Below, piece after piece: positions 1 through 6,458 of a stretch of 14,734 nucleotides of DNA. The DNA comes from Desulfurococcales archaeon (GTDB taxonomy: Archaea > Thermoproteota > Thermoprotei_A > Sulfolobales > NBVN01). The notes beneath the pieces are model-generated. The model saw only the letters and a program-made list of their open reading frames with translations. It did not search any database and was not told the origin of the DNA. The position numbers were made by a program, and so were the translations under genes. Each line of letters begins with the position of its first letter. Position 1 is the stretch's first letter. The stretch is taken from NCBI GenBank assembly GCA_023255965.1, contig JAGDWE010000023.1:1-14734 (forward strand), read 5' to 3'.

Positions 1-160
1 TGTCCCTACGCCTTCATTTCAACCATTTTACGTCCGTCCATGATCAGGCGTAGGGGCTCCTGCCTCGCCCAGGGGGCTCTGGTACCCGTCGAGCCAAACG
101 GCGCTGGCTCCCATCGCCCCGCGGCTCTATGAACATAAACAAAACAGGAGCTTATAAACC
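1..160 (+). other. GC-rich structured segment, possible 3' end of an IS605-type element
   Basis: This segment is clearly richer in G+C than what follows. Frame 1 is open from the window edge to a TGA at 130-132 (43 codons; last residues GAGSHRPAAL), so a protein could end here. Two perfect inverted repeats suggest RNA structure: CCCTACGCC (4-12) with GGCGTAGGG (47-55), and GAGCCA (91-96) with TGGCTC (105-110) around an 8-base loop. A coding 3' end that is also a folded RNA is typical of tnpB genes, whose guide RNA overlaps the end of the gene, but no TnpB catalytic or zinc-finger motif lies inside the window. It may instead be an unrelated noncoding RNA. An AGCTTATAAACC box lies at about 149-160. 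Confidence 0.3.
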
Positions 161-190
161 TCACGCTCCATTATCAGCAACGAAACAGCC

Positions 191-253
191 CCTTAAATAA
201 GCATTAGCTCTAAAATTTTAAGACCCCCTACTATTAAGTAGTAGGTAATCTCG
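191..253 (+). promoter_or_regulatory. hom promoter with palindromic operator candidate
   Basis: An AT-rich TATA-like box (AAATTTTAAG, 213-222) lies about 35 bases before the hom ATG, so transcription would begin around 243-250 and the message would be nearly leaderless. Between box and start codon is a perfect inverted repeat: CCTACTA (227-233), spacer TTAAG, TAGTAGG (239-245). Its position at the expected transcription start is where archaeal repressors often bind. A second TATA-like stretch (CCTTAAATAA) is at 191-200. No regulator can be named. Confidence 0.5.
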
Positions 254-1297
254 ATGGAACTTAAATTAGCTTTAATAGGTTTCGGCGTAGTTGGAAGGGG
301 TTTTACGGACTTAATTGTTAGGAAGAAGGACTACCTTGCCAGTAAGTACGGGCTCAACGTCAAGTTGGTCGGTATATGCGACATTAAGTGGGGCTCAGTA
401 ATAAATACTAGTGGATTAGATCCGCTTAAGGCTTTAACTGCAGTATGGGCAGGTAAGTCCCTTGAGGAAGTCTTTGAAGGCATTAAAGGGGCTAGGGCGC
501 TAGAGTTCATAGAGTTAAGTGATGCTGACGTAGTTGTTGAGATGACGTGGACTAATATTGAGACCGGTGAGCCAGGGTTAAGCCACATTAGGAAGGCGTT
601 AAACCTAGGTAAGCACGTAATAACAACTAATAAGGGACCCATAGTCCTAGCATATAGGGAGTTGACAGACCTAGCTAGGTCTAAAGGGGTTAAATTGCTC
701 TTCAGCGGTACTGTAATGAGTGGAACGCCATCCATTAGGACATTGATTAGAGGGCTAGCGGGTTGTTACGTGAATGAGATTGCTGGTATATTGAATGGAA
801 CTACTAACTACATATTAACTAAGATGGAGGATGGATTGACTTTCGAGGAGGCATTAAGGGATGCGCAACTAAAGGGGTATGCGGAGGCAGATCCGTCCAT
901 GGATGTAGATGCGTGGGACCCAGCAATTAAGATAGCTATACTTGCTAATATAGCCTTCGATGCTGATTTAAAGCCTAAGGACGTCGTAAGGAAGGGTATT
1001 AGAGGCATTAGGCTGGAGGATATAAAGGATGCCTTAAGGAGGGGTAAGAGGATCAAGTTGGTTGCTAGGGCTTGGAGAGATAGCAGCGGTATTAAGGCTA
1101 AGGTAACCCCGGAGGAAGTAGATATCAACAGCTTCTTCGGCCAGGTATCCGGCACAACCAACGCGGTGATGTACAGTACTGACTCACTAGGGGACGTCTA
1201 CTTGATAGGTAGGGGCGCTGGCGGTGAGGAGGCAGGTCAGGCGGTATTAGCTGATCTCATAGAGCTCCACAGCCTATTAGAGGAGAGGATTAGGTGA
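254..1297 (+). CDS. hom: Homoserine dehydrogenase
   Basis: Catalyses NAD(P)H-dependent reduction of aspartate 4-semialdehyde to homoserine, the branch step towards threonine and methionine; a cytosolic enzyme. The 347-residue protein starts with a Rossmann nucleotide loop GFGVVGRG (residues 9-16). TNKGP (125-129) and LNGTTNYIL (180-188) are family signatures, and the catalytic block GYAEADPSMDVDAWDPAIK (208-226) puts Asp222 and Lys226 where the yeast enzyme has its catalytic Asp219 and Lys223. The protein ends soon after the catalytic domain with no ACT regulatory domain, the usual short archaeal form, so threonine feedback through an ACT domain is not expected. No other threonine-pathway gene is nearby and the gene appears to be transcribed alone. 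The ATG at 254 places the Rossmann strand at the expected N-terminus. Confidence 0.95.
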   Translation: MELKLALIGFGVVGRGFTDLIVRKKDYLASKYGLNVKLVGICDIKWGSVINTSGLDPLKALTAVWAGKSLEEVFEGIKGARALEFIELSDADVVVEMTWTNIETGEPGLSHIRKALNLGKHVITTNKGPIVLAYRELTDLARSKGVKLLFSGTVMSGTPSIRTLIRGLAGCYVNEIAGILNGTTNYILTKMEDGLTFEEALRDAQLKGYAEADPSMDVDAWDPAIKIAILANIAFDADLKPKDVVRKGIRGIRLEDIKDALRRGKRIKLVARAWRDSSGIKAKVTPEEVDINSFFGQVSGTTNAVMYSTDSLGDVYLIGRGAGGEEAGQAVLADLIELHSLLEERIR

Positions 1298-1408
1298 GTG
1301 AAAGTAATTCGAAAGCTATTAACGCGTTCGAAGTTCCTTGAGGAATACATGGCAATCATTTATACTAGGCTTTCAAAAACATTAAATAAGGCATCAGTAC
1401 TACTATAA
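1298..1408 (+). CDS. Possible 36-aa small protein after hom (weak)
   Basis: A GTG directly abuts the hom TGA and opens a 36-codon frame ending in TAA at 1406-1408. The product would be basic (KVIRKLLTRSKF near the start) with a hydrophobic middle (MAIIY) and end (ASVLL). A purine-rich stretch in the hom 3' end could serve as ribosome site. No family is recognised and the region also holds the promoter of the next ORF, so this could be chance. It is listed only because it fills the gap exactly. Confidence 0.15.
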   Translation: MKVIRKLLTRSKFLEEYMAIIYTRLSKTLNKASVLL

Positions 1409-1420
1409 AGGTGCGGATAG
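1379..1420 (+). promoter_or_regulatory. Promoter and SD for the interrupted ORF at 1421
   Basis: A TATA-like box (ACATTAAATAAGG, about 1379-1391) is followed about 25 bases later by AAAGGTG (1407-1413), a good crenarchaeal SD seven bases before the ATG at 1421. Promoter, SD and start are all well placed, which argues that a real gene begins here although the frame closes after 26 codons. Confidence 0.45.
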
Positions 1421-1501
1421 ATGTTAACGTTAGAGGACCTTAGAAGGAGGTTTGTGGATGTGGTATCCGCAGGTAAGTGGTTGTCCGTGTCCATTAGCTA
1501 G
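1421..1501 (+). pseudogene. 5' fragment of an interrupted gene
   Basis: The frame has a good SD and promoter and starts MLTLEDLRRRFVDVV. It reaches a TAG at 1499-1501 after 26 codons. From about codon 17 onward the DNA belongs to repeat copy A, which has a relative at 14411, so only the first 16 or so codons look native. The simplest reading is that the repeat interrupted a gene whose remainder may be the ORF ending at 2205, since that ORF begins at the other end of the repeat on the same strand. Alternatively this is a genuine micro-ORF. No family can be recognised from so few residues. Confidence 0.35.
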
Positions 1502-1735
1502 GTCGCTTTCGTTATCTTGGCTACCTTGGGTATCATGGGCGCGGGCTTCCCCCTCAACGCCCGCTCACTTATCGCAGGGTCATCGGAGGCTACATCAACG
1601 GGCACCACTTGGCCCGCCTCACGGTTGACTACGACCCTGCCCCTGATGGCTAATCCGCCGCCATCGAGGCGTAGATCTAAATGTGTGTGGCTAAAGAGCT
1701 CATAAACTTTTATCTAAGCCAGCAGTCTGTTGACT
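1470..1735 (+). repeat. Structured RNA-like repeat, copy A
   Basis: This GC-rich segment aligns over its whole length with 14411-14665. The best core, 1574-1671, differs from copy B at about 11 positions plus one 2-base gap. Visible helices: CCGTGTCCAT (1485-1494) with ATGGGCGCGG (1535-1544); GCGGGC (1541-1546) with GCCCGC (1559-1564), which competes with the first; GCAGGGTC (1574-1581) with GACCCTGC (1633-1640), enclosing GAGGC (1586-1590) with GCCTC (1616-1620) and GGGC (1600-1603) with GCCC (1612-1615); GATGGC (1645-1650) with GCCATC (1660-1665). Several differences from copy B are compensatory, so the RNA fold rather than a protein is conserved. It ends in an AT-rich, promoter-like stretch (GCTCATAAAC). 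It sits between the start of one ORF and the body of another, as an inserted element would. Confidence 0.7.
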
Positions 1736-2205
1736 GGTACTTAATTAAGCTTTCCTCGGTAGTTGCATACCTTAAGGACCTCTACGGACAAGATGGAGTA
1801 GCTAAACTACTTCGTGAATTCCTTAATAGTGGTATCATAATCAACGCGTTGAAGCCATTAGCATGTCATGTAGATGTAGTTAGCAATGAAATAGCCATGA
1901 ACCCGAGGTTCAAGGAGCTAAGGGCATATAGTAGTGTAATAATTGATTTCCTTAATACCCTAGAGTGCGGTGGTAAGGAATTAACAACCGGCGTGAGAAA
2001 CCCTACATTTAGGGTTGAAGAAAGCACTTCATACGAGATTAAGGTTAAGACATCTAAAATTAAAATCCCTAAGATTAAAGCCACGCACATAGGGAGCCGT
2101 GAGCTACTTAAGATCGTAGCTATCACCACATTAGTATCGTTAATTACCTACGTCGCGTACGTCGTCATCAAGTCCATTCATAACTTACCAACTACGTACT
2201 ATTGA
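1681..2205 (+). CDS. Hypothetical protein with C-terminal membrane anchor, possibly 5'-truncated
   Basis: A 174-residue frame not recognised as any family. Residues 1-110 are mostly helical and soluble-looking (WYLIKLSSVVAYLKDLYG near residues 19-36). A Lys/Thr-rich segment (KVKTSKIKIPKIKATH) follows, then one hydrophobic span near residues 145-163 (IVAITTLVSLITYVAYVVI) and a short tail, as in a tail-anchored protein. The ATG at 1681 and the first 15 or so codons lie inside repeat copy A. No SD precedes it, and a TATA-like box at about 1699-1712 would start transcription downstream of the ATG. The natural N-terminus was therefore probably lost or lies elsewhere, and the gene may be the body of the ORF beginning at 1421. 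Its 3' end overlaps the convergent protease gene by 7 bases. Confidence 0.5.
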   Translation: MCVAKELINFYLSQQSVDWYLIKLSSVVAYLKDLYGQDGVAKLLREFLNSGIIINALKPLACHVDVVSNEIAMNPRFKELRAYSSVIIDFLNTLECGGKELTTGVRNPTFRVEESTSYEIKVKTSKIKIPKIKATHIGSRELLKIVAITTLVSLITYVAYVVIKSIHNLPTTYY

Positions 2206-2702
2206 TTCTTAATTGCTTTTTCAATAGTCTCAACTACGTAATTACTAGCTCTCAATACCTCGTCGCTAAGCCCTATCCCGACATCAACGTTCTTAACTTG
2301 AATACCGATCACAAGGACCTCAACGTCTATATAGCTTCGTATCATCTTAATTAAGTCGCTTAAGGGTATGTAGTGGGTTGAGAGGGTTCCAACATTGCTT
2401 GCTAAATCTCCTTCACTTAATAAGTAGATGGATCCAGGTTCATCGCCCTCCCTATATACGGCATCGATTATGATCAGGCATTTAGGCTTATATTTAAGTA
2501 CGATATCTAGCGAGTTTTCTAGACCTCCCTCACATACTAACACCTTCACATTATTTGAGCCCCTTAATGACCTCTTTAATTTCCTAGCCACGTATATGCC
2601 TAAGCCGTCATCACCCCTAAGCACGTTCCCCAAGCCTACAATGAGCACTCTATCAACGCCTGTTACCTTACTTCTTAGGACATTTACTAGGTCGGAGTGC
2701 AT
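2199..2702 (-). CDS. Hydrogenase maturation protease (HyaD/HycI family, peptidase M52 type)
   Basis: Members of this family clip the C-terminal tail of the [NiFe]-hydrogenase large subunit after nickel insertion, in the cytosol. The 167-residue protein has the signature GLGNVLRGDDGLG (residues 23-35), a conserved Asp80 in LIIIDAV and His110 in STHYIPL. These correspond to the nickel-sensing carboxylate, Asp and His of HybD-type proteases. Length is normal for the family. It lies 11 bases after birA on the same strand and is the last gene of the biotin operon. No hydrogenase structural or Hyp gene is in the window, so its target is encoded elsewhere or is different. The family assignment is firm; the exact substrate is not known. 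Confidence 0.88.
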   Translation of the reverse strand: MHSDLVNVLRSKVTGVDRVLIVGLGNVLRGDDGLGIYVARKLKRSLRGSNNVKVLVCEGGLENSLDIVLKYKPKCLIIIDAVYREGDEPGSIYLLSEGDLASNVGTLSTHYIPLSDLIKMIRSYIDVEVLVIGIQVKNVDVGIGLSDEVLRASNYVVETIEKAIKNQ

Positions 2703-2713
2703 GTTATCGCCTA

Positions 2714-3676
2714 CTACCTAAGGTGTACGACGTCGCCACTTAGTACCTTAATTAAGCCCCTCTCAGTTTCAATGTATAGGGAGCCATCTAAATCCACATC
2801 CTTAGCCAAGCCCTCAATGATGACGTCGTTGATTAGGTGGACTCTAACCTTTCTACCTATTGTTGAATTAAGTTTACGCCATCTATTAATTATCTGCTCT
2901 ATATCGCTAGCTATTAAGTAGGCATAGTACTTATCTATCAGCTCTAATACCTTCTTAAGGAGCGGGGTTCTAGGGATCGGATAACCGATTAAGTCCCTTA
3001 AGGATATCGCATAATCCCTTAATGACTCCGGCAAGGAATTATTTACATTTACACCGACCCCTACTAATAAGTATATCACTCCATGAGCTTCAATCCTCCC
3101 TTCAACTAATATCCCAGCCACCTTCCTCTCATTGATTAGCACGTCATTAGGCCATTTAACCTTTGGATCGAGGTTGAGTACTTCATTTATGGCCTCAGCA
3201 ACGCAGATGCTAGCCATTAGCGGAACTAGTTGTAAAGCCTTAATCTGCTGAGGTCTTAATACTAATGTAAACCATAAACCACCCCTCCCAGCTATCCATT
3301 CGCGTCCCAACCTACCCCTACCCTTACTCATCTCCTCACATAGAGTTATGGTTCCCTCAGGAGCACCTCCCTTAGCCAGTATATCAGCTAAGTCTTGGGT
3401 TGATGTACATACATTAGCGTAGTAGATACCGTACTTTAACTTTCTACTAGCAATCAAGCCTACGTTGAAGTGCTTTAAGTCTTCCTCTATGATTATTTTG
3501 TAGCCCATACGCGGATGCTTACTTATTACATAACCATTACTTACCAATTCATTGATGACTCTATTAATCGTTGACCTAGAGCTGTGAAGCGATTTAGCTA
3601 AAGTGCTGCCGCTTACATAGTCCTTAGAGTTTAGAAGCGTTCGTAGTACCTCATTACGTAGGTTTACGTCTGTCAT
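2714..3676 (-). CDS. birA: Biotin--protein ligase with N-terminal winged helix (bifunctional BirA)
   Basis: Makes biotinyl-5'-AMP and transfers biotin to the lysine of carrier proteins such as acyl-CoA carboxylase BCCP. In bifunctional members it also represses biotin genes. Residues 7-60 form a helix-turn-helix (SGSTLAKSLHSSRSTINRV is the DNA-binding region). The ligase core follows, with the adenylate loop GRGRLGREW (119-127), KWPNDV (174-179), KVAGILVE (185-192) and GVGVNVNN (206-213). The last 50 residues are the small SH3-like C-terminal domain. The 320-residue length matches the bifunctional class. It is the fourth gene of an operon beginning with bioY and lies 7 bases after ecfT. The helix-turn-helix suggests it controls its own operon through the repeats at 6201-6220 and 6280-6290. 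Confidence 0.95.
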   Translation of the reverse strand: MTDVNLRNEVLRTLLNSKDYVSGSTLAKSLHSSRSTINRVINELVSNGYVISKHPRMGYKIIIEEDLKHFNVGLIASRKLKYGIYYANVCTSTQDLADILAKGGAPEGTITLCEEMSKGRGRLGREWIAGRGGLWFTLVLRPQQIKALQLVPLMASICVAEAINEVLNLDPKVKWPNDVLINERKVAGILVEGRIEAHGVIYLLVGVGVNVNNSLPESLRDYAISLRDLIGYPIPRTPLLKKVLELIDKYYAYLIASDIEQIINRWRKLNSTIGRKVRVHLINDVIIEGLAKDVDLDGSLYIETERGLIKVLSGDVVHLR

Positions 3677-3683
3677 AGTTCCA

Positions 3684-4295
3684 TTAATCCCCCTGAGGCC
3701 GATCCCGTAAGCAGATTCTCACATAATATCTAATATAGGTTACCTCAGCTATCCGTAGCACCTCTATAGCTAGTAACTTACTAACTGCGTATGCTACCGA
3801 CTTAAGCACCTGTAGCTTTGATCTTAGGCTACATGATTTACCGCATAAGTTGACTTGATATATTGCTCGTAGCTCACTAATCAATTTACCTCCATCAATT
3901 AATAGCTTAAATGCTATAGCGGTAGATAGGGCTAATTCGCAATTTAACTTACCTAATAACTTAATTAATGATGCCATCGAAATATCTCTAACGAGGATGG
4001 CTGAGTTTAAATAAATGATCGAGATCCTAGCTATGTATGAGGATATTATTTCGGGATTGGTGGACCCGGAAGCTAGTTGAATGATCGTCGTCAATATCAT
4101 GAAAGGCAGTACAAATATGGCTAAATATGTAAGGACCTTAATTAAGTCCCTCCTTAAGCATATTAAGCAGGCTATTAGAGTAAGGGCTAGTAAGCATAGG
4201 ACGACGTTGTATGGCAGGACCATCACTATAAATGCCATCATCAGAACGTAGATTAAGGATGATATAGTCATTAAATCCTCAACTTTCCCGTCCAT
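3684..4295 (-). CDS. ecfT: ECF transporter transmembrane component EcfT (BioN/CbiQ family)
   Basis: The energising membrane subunit of an energy-coupling-factor importer, linking the ATPases to the biotin-binding S component BioY. The 203-residue protein has hydrophobic spans near residues 12-28, 30-47, 52-74 and 88-102. A cytosolic helical segment with ELRAIYQ (141-147) follows, then a final helix. Position between the ATPase gene and birA, and length, fit EcfT/CbiQ. The two coupling motifs that normally end in Ala-Arg-Gly are poorly kept: the corresponding regions read YQVNLCG (146-152) and RIAEVTYIRYY (181-191). The start has a good SD, GAGGT, 7 bases before the ATG. Assignment rests on context plus topology more than on motif identity. 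Confidence 0.8.
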   Translation of the reverse strand: MDGKVEDLMTISSLIYVLMMAFIVMVLPYNVVLCLLALTLIACLICLRRDLIKVLTYLAIFVLPFMILTTIIQLASGSTNPEIISSYIARISIIYLNSAILVRDISMASLIKLLGKLNCELALSTAIAFKLLIDGGKLISELRAIYQVNLCGKSCSLRSKLQVLKSVAYAVSKLLAIEVLRIAEVTYIRYYVRICLRDRPQGD

Positions 4296-4304
4296 TAACT
4301 TACC

Positions 4305-5564
4305 TCAGCACGCCTTCATAGATTGATCATATTGAAGTTCAACCACCTCATCACATACCCTCCTTAGGCAGTCATCATGTGAGGCCATAATAATCGTCCT
4401 ACCCTCGAACCTTAATTCATTCACTAAGTTCATTAGAATACTAACAGATGGTCTATCTAGGCCTATGGTTGGCTCATCGAATAATATTATATTAGATGGA
4501 GATAGATATGCTAGCGCCATAGACAGCCTTCTAGCTTCACCAACACTTAATGTATGTGGATCTCTATCGATTAGATCCTTAAGGTTAAACATACTTACTA
4601 CATCACTCAGCTTCGATGGTCTGTCACGCGTTCTGGAGTAGATCTGTAGCTCCTTAAATACGCTTCCAGAGTGAAACCAGTAGATAGGCTTTTGAGGAAT
4701 GTAGAAAGCAGGGCCATCAACATAGATGCGACCACGGTAAGGTTTTAAGATGCCAGCTAATAACTTAAGCAGGGTTGACTTGCCTACGCCATTTCCCCCT
4801 AATACGCATAGTACCATGCCCTTAAGGACCTTTAAATTCAGGCCGTCAATTATTTTCCGGCTCCCGTACTTAAATGCCAGGCCCTCCACTATGACTGCGT
4901 ACCTAGATGAAGCAGTCATAGTCCTCTTAACTACGTTGGGCTCTTCTACGTAGTCGTACCCGCCTAATATGATCACCTTATCCACGTAGTTATTAAGCAA
5001 TTCGATCCTATGGTCAACTAAAACCACGGTAACTTTATGTTTAATGCATAGTTCCCTTAAAGTCCCTAATAAATTGATGAATGCATGTCTATCAAGATGC
5101 GATGTAGGCTCATCGAAGAGAAGCAATTTACTGCCACTATTCAACGCTATATATACTAATAATTTATATAATTCACCATCAGATAGCGAGTCCACGGGTC
5201 TATCACATAGGTTAATTAGCTCGCCGACAAGCAAATTACTCAATCTCAACTCATCACGTACGTTAACGCCTATAAAGAAATTCCAAGGATCCTGAGGTAT
5301 GTAGGAAATCAAACCAGCCTTTACAGCATTAGCAGGCCTTAGGCCATATACTAATACATCACCGTGGACCTCATATGAATTATATAGGCCTGGGATTATA
5401 CCAGCTATCACCTTAAGTAGGGTTGACTTACCGCTACCTGAGGGCCCGCTAAATAACACCAACTCCCCCTCACTTATCGTAAAACTTAGGTTGCTTAGTA
5501 TGACCTTACCACCTATACGTACATTAAGCTTATTTACTTCGATTGCCGCTAAGCTATTAGTCAA
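4305..5564 (-). CDS. ecfA: Fused double ABC ATPase of the biotin ECF transporter (EcfA1-EcfA2)
   Basis: Two complete ABC ATPase domains in one 419-residue chain power biotin uptake on the cytosolic face. Domain 1: Walker A GPSGSGKST (40-48), Q-loop Gln91, signature LSDGE (127-131), Walker B LLLFDEP (147-153), switch His185. Domain 2: Walker A GGNGVGKST (256-264), Gln291, signature LSVGE (339-343), Walker B LFDEP (361-365), switch His396. Both catalytic sites look intact, though the signature motifs depart from LSGGQ. Most ECF systems use two separate ATPases or a homodimer, and this fusion supplies the pair as one protein. The start is a TTG at 5562-5564 overlapping the end of bioY by 8 bases, so translation is probably coupled. 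The next gene, ecfT, follows after 9 bases. Confidence 0.93.
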   Translation of the reverse strand: MTNSLAAIEVNKLNVRIGGKVILSNLSFTISEGELVLFSGPSGSGKSTLLKVIAGIIPGLYNSYEVHGDVLVYGLRPANAVKAGLISYIPQDPWNFFIGVNVRDELRLSNLLVGELINLCDRPVDSLSDGELYKLLVYIALNSGSKLLLFDEPTSHLDRHAFINLLGTLRELCIKHKVTVVLVDHRIELLNNYVDKVIILGGYDYVEEPNVVKRTMTASSRYAVIVEGLAFKYGSRKIIDGLNLKVLKGMVLCVLGGNGVGKSTLLKLLAGILKPYRGRIYVDGPAFYIPQKPIYWFHSGSVFKELQIYSRTRDRPSKLSDVVSMFNLKDLIDRDPHTLSVGEARRLSMALAYLSPSNIILFDEPTIGLDRPSVSILMNLVNELRFEGRTIIMASHDDCLRRVCDEVVELQYDQSMKAC

Positions 5565-6195
5565 TCTTAACGCCCTGGCTCCTAAGTAAATTGGCTAATT
5601 CCTTAGAGAGCATTATACCTATGAGCGAGTCCATGAAGATGTCCTGGGGTACGAAGATGACTACGCTAGCTATAAATAGCATTGCCAATATGTCGAGGCT
5701 ACATAATCCCATGGAGTACGTAATATTACGTGCCCAGCTAAGTAGCTCATTAGAGCCTAGAGCATAGTAAGCGAATACTAAGAAGCCTAGTAAGTACGTA
5801 GGCATCGTAGCCATTAATGAAATCGACATCAAGGCAACGACATCACGTAACTTGATCTCGTAGATATCAATTCCACGTAACCTTAAGTACCTCCTAGATA
5901 GATAACTCATTATAGCGGCTGAAGGCAGGAAGCCTAATATATAGCCGCCTGTATGGCCAACTAATACTGGGATCCCTCCCCTAAAACCTGAAGCCATTGG
6001 TAAGCCTAAGGCGATTAATAATATGTAAATTACCATGGATATTAATGAGTACTTAGGGCTTAGGAGCAAGCCCGTCATAACTACTCCGGCATTCTGCATG
6101 GTATAAGGTATAGGACCTACCGAAAACCTCAGCTGTGCGAATAAACCGGTTAAAACGGCTGTTAAAGTACTTAGCATTAATTTCATGTAGTCCAT
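5557..6195 (-). CDS. bioY: Biotin-binding S component BioY
   Basis: The integral-membrane, high-affinity biotin-binding subunit of the BioMNY-type ECF importer. The 212-residue sequence shows the BioY hallmarks: GPIPYTMQ (27-34), a GLP turn (64-66), the glycine-rich stretch GFRGGIP (70-76) and GHTGGYILGF (80-89). About six hydrophobic spans are visible, including two after residue 120. It is the first gene of the operon, directly behind a promoter with operator-like palindromes. The ATG at 6193-6195 is preferred. A second in-frame ATG lies three codons later, and no strong SD is present, consistent with a short leader. Confidence 0.95.
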   Translation of the reverse strand: MDYMKLMLSTLTAVLTGLFAQLRFSVGPIPYTMQNAGVVMTGLLLSPKYSLISMVIYILLIALGLPMASGFRGGIPVLVGHTGGYILGFLPSAAIMSYLSRRYLRLRGIDIYEIKLRDVVALMSISLMATMPTYLLGFLVFAYYALGSNELLSWARNITYSMGLCSLDILAMLFIASVVIFVPQDIFMDSLIGIMLSKELANLLRSQGVKID

Positions 6196-6200
6196 GTTTA

Positions 6201-6245
6201 GTTTCCCATGAAACTGTTTCAGAGAGTTACTAATTTATATTTTTA
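6201..6245 (-). promoter_or_regulatory. Biotin operon promoter with palindromic operator candidate
   Basis: Read on the minus strand, a TATA box AAAATATAAATTA (about 6231-6243) predicts a transcription start near 6210, about 15 bases before the bioY ATG. The palindrome GAAAC-T-GTTTC (6210-6220) sits exactly there, and a further GTTTC at 6201-6205 makes an overlapping inverted pair with GAAAC (6210-6214). This is the classic position for a repressor that blocks the archaeal pre-initiation complex. BirA, encoded in the operon and carrying a helix-turn-helix, is the obvious candidate. The rest of 6196-6458 contains the second site below and otherwise no gene that I can support. Confidence 0.55.
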
Positions 6246-6278
6246 CGTAGACCCAGAGGGACAGATACATCTAGCACT

Positions 6279-6291
6279 TGAAACTGTTTTA
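6279..6291. promoter_or_regulatory. Second operator-like site upstream of bioY
   Basis: The bases TGAAACTGTTTTA repeat the downstream operator TGAAACTGTTTCA with one change, 70 bases away. That spacing is close to a whole number of helical turns, so looping or cooperative binding is possible. The site is about 40 bases upstream of the bioY TATA box. Confidence 0.4.
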
Positions 6292-6458
6292 TGTGCAAGG
6301 TAGCTACTAAGGATGAAAATTAAACCTAGGTAAAGATATCTCGCTTCATGAGTAAATGTAGTGCAGACTTAGCAGTAATTTCTGAAAACTCATGTCCACC
6401 TTAAGTGATTTAACCTCCGAAGACGTCTATACATTGACTGAGCCGCTTGATGGCCCTA

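Noticed and set aside
331..1161. Long antisense ORFs opposite hom
   Set aside because: They are shadows of the well-supported homoserine dehydrogenase frame, with no promoter or recognisable domain.
1641..1650. TGATGGC as a box C of a C/D guide RNA in the repeats
   Set aside because: No matching box D and internal C'/D' spacing were found, and the bases form one side of the GATGGC/GCCATC hairpin.
1517..1705. A 62-codon ORF inside repeat copy A
   Set aside because: It has no SD, a low-complexity product rich in Ser, Thr, Pro and Arg, and no counterpart in copy B because of the 2-base gap. It is explained by the GC-rich structured repeat.
6292..6458. A gene or riboswitch between the LarA-like gene and bioY
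   Set aside because: There is no ORF with a credible start and no recognisable riboswitch core. Beyond the two palindromes and the bioY promoter I see only unstructured AT-rich sequence.
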